From: Larix kaempferi
Lineage: Eukaryota > Streptophyta > Pinopsida > Pinales > Pinaceae
Direction: 5' to 3'
NCBI GenBank assembly: GCA_027924585.1
Contig: BSBM01000637.1
Span: 4,526,001 to 4,590,000 of the forward strand
Length of the DNA: 64,000 bases
Part shown: positions 63,878 through 64,000 of the stretch, piece after piece
How positions within the stretch are numbered: the first letter of the stretch is position 1
How the letters are laid out: every line of letters starts with the position of its first letter
The notes under the pieces: model-generated
Seen by the model: only the letters and a program-made list of their open reading frames with translations
What the model was told of the DNA's origin: nothing
Databases searched by the model: none
Translations under genes and position numbers: made by a program

Positions 63878-64000
63878 TGACAGAAAATCCACTCGAGCAG
63901 ACGTGAGCTGTATCTCCCTAGCTCAATGTGAGTCTAGAACAAATAGAACATACTATAAACCACTTTCCTAGATCTATTCAAGGATCAAGTTATTAGATGT
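63878..64000. other. Junction to unidentified sequence at the right edge
   Basis: Similarity to C3 stops at about 63877, where C3 continues 'cattccaagcatgttgg' and C2 reads 'tttgacagaaaatccactcgag'. The C2 array and 3' LTR expected next are not seen. This may be the start of a further insertion or a deletion. Confidence 0.5.

Larger units (their letters stand above)
12673..64000 (+). mobile_element. C2, ancestral host copia element, shattered by nested insertions (runs off the window)
   Basis: Plus-strand pieces, read in order, line up with the intact sister C3. The 5' LTR is in three parts (12673-12783, 26407-26619, 35256-35464). Then come the primer site (35465-35476), leader (35477-36396, 58840-59625, 61267-62248) and RT/RNaseH (62249-63853). 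Between the pieces sit A1, T2, T1 (which contains C3) and solo LTR S2, each flanked by a matching or near-matching 5-bp duplication. The 3' LTR is not reached. The left end at 12673 (TGTTGGTC) is the least certain point, because the first 80-100 bp of the LTR do not align well with C3. Confidence 0.85.

Noticed and set aside
1-64000. Integrated caulimovirus (pararetrovirus) origin for the gypsy pol genes
   Set aside because: LTR pairs, 5-bp target duplications, polypurine tracts and integrase are present, and no movement or coat-protein pattern of that family is seen.

Overview
The window is eukaryotic nuclear DNA from a land plant with a large, repeat-rich genome. It is almost wholly LTR retrotransposons, many inserted into one another. 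The plant assignment rests on several signs: copia elements primed with the initiator-tRNA-Met site TGGTATCAGAGC, an Athila-like gypsy element with the FMDDF reverse transcriptase box and a TGGCGCCGTTG-type primer site, and Tat-like gypsy elements with a second, archaeal-type RNase H after the integrase. The species cannot be fixed from this sequence; a gymnosperm or fern is as possible as an angiosperm. No intact host gene, rRNA or tRNA gene was recognised.

Layout. (1) 1-1052: no recognised content. (2) 1053-11230: remains of a Tat-like gypsy element (T3, minus strand). Its 3' LTR (1053-2628) holds a copia solo LTR (S1, 1663-2312, TSD TATAC). Its 3' spacer (2629-3023 and 10404-11230) is split by a nearly complete copia element (C1, 3024-10398, minus strand, TSD GAATG). 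(3) 11231-12672: LTR-like debris. (4) From about 12673 past the right edge runs one old copia element (C2, plus strand), blown apart by later insertions. Its 5' LTR contains an Athila-like gypsy (A1, 12784-26406, minus) and a non-autonomous Tat-like gypsy (T2, 26620-35250, minus, TSD ATGAT). Its leader contains a large Tat-like gypsy (T1, 36397-58834, minus, TSD GGATC). T1 in turn holds a second copy of the C2 family (C3, 46252-53066, plus) inserted inside its pol reading frame. Further along, the C2 leader carries another solo LTR (S2, 59626-61261, candidate TSD GGAAC). The decayed C2 reverse transcriptase/RNase H ends at 63853.

All coding regions are relics with stops and small frameshifts, but their domains can be read. 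C1 keeps gag-PR-INT-RT-RNaseH. A1 keeps gag-PR-RT-RNaseH-INT plus a very long extra reading frame in the position where Athila elements carry an env-like gene. T1 keeps gag-PR-RT-RNaseH-INT-aRNH plus an antisense gene with an apparent intron and plant-mobile-domain-like character. T2 keeps only zinc knuckles and protease. C2 and C3 keep only RT/RNaseH.

The most striking signal is in the non-coding parts. The spacers between the last ORF and the 3' LTR are built from tandem units whose sequence varies while base pairing is kept. T2 (28690-30740) and T1 (38390-38880) carry arrays of two interleaved helices with H-type pseudoknot topology. C3 (51082-51830) carries over twenty hairpins with an AGGTG-like loop and changing stems. 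T1 (41569-41835) carries eight hairpins with a CRTGGA loop and perfectly compensatory stems. These are read directly from the sequence. Their role (packaging, dimerisation, RNA stability, replication) is unknown to me and only inferred to be at the RNA or single-stranded cDNA level.
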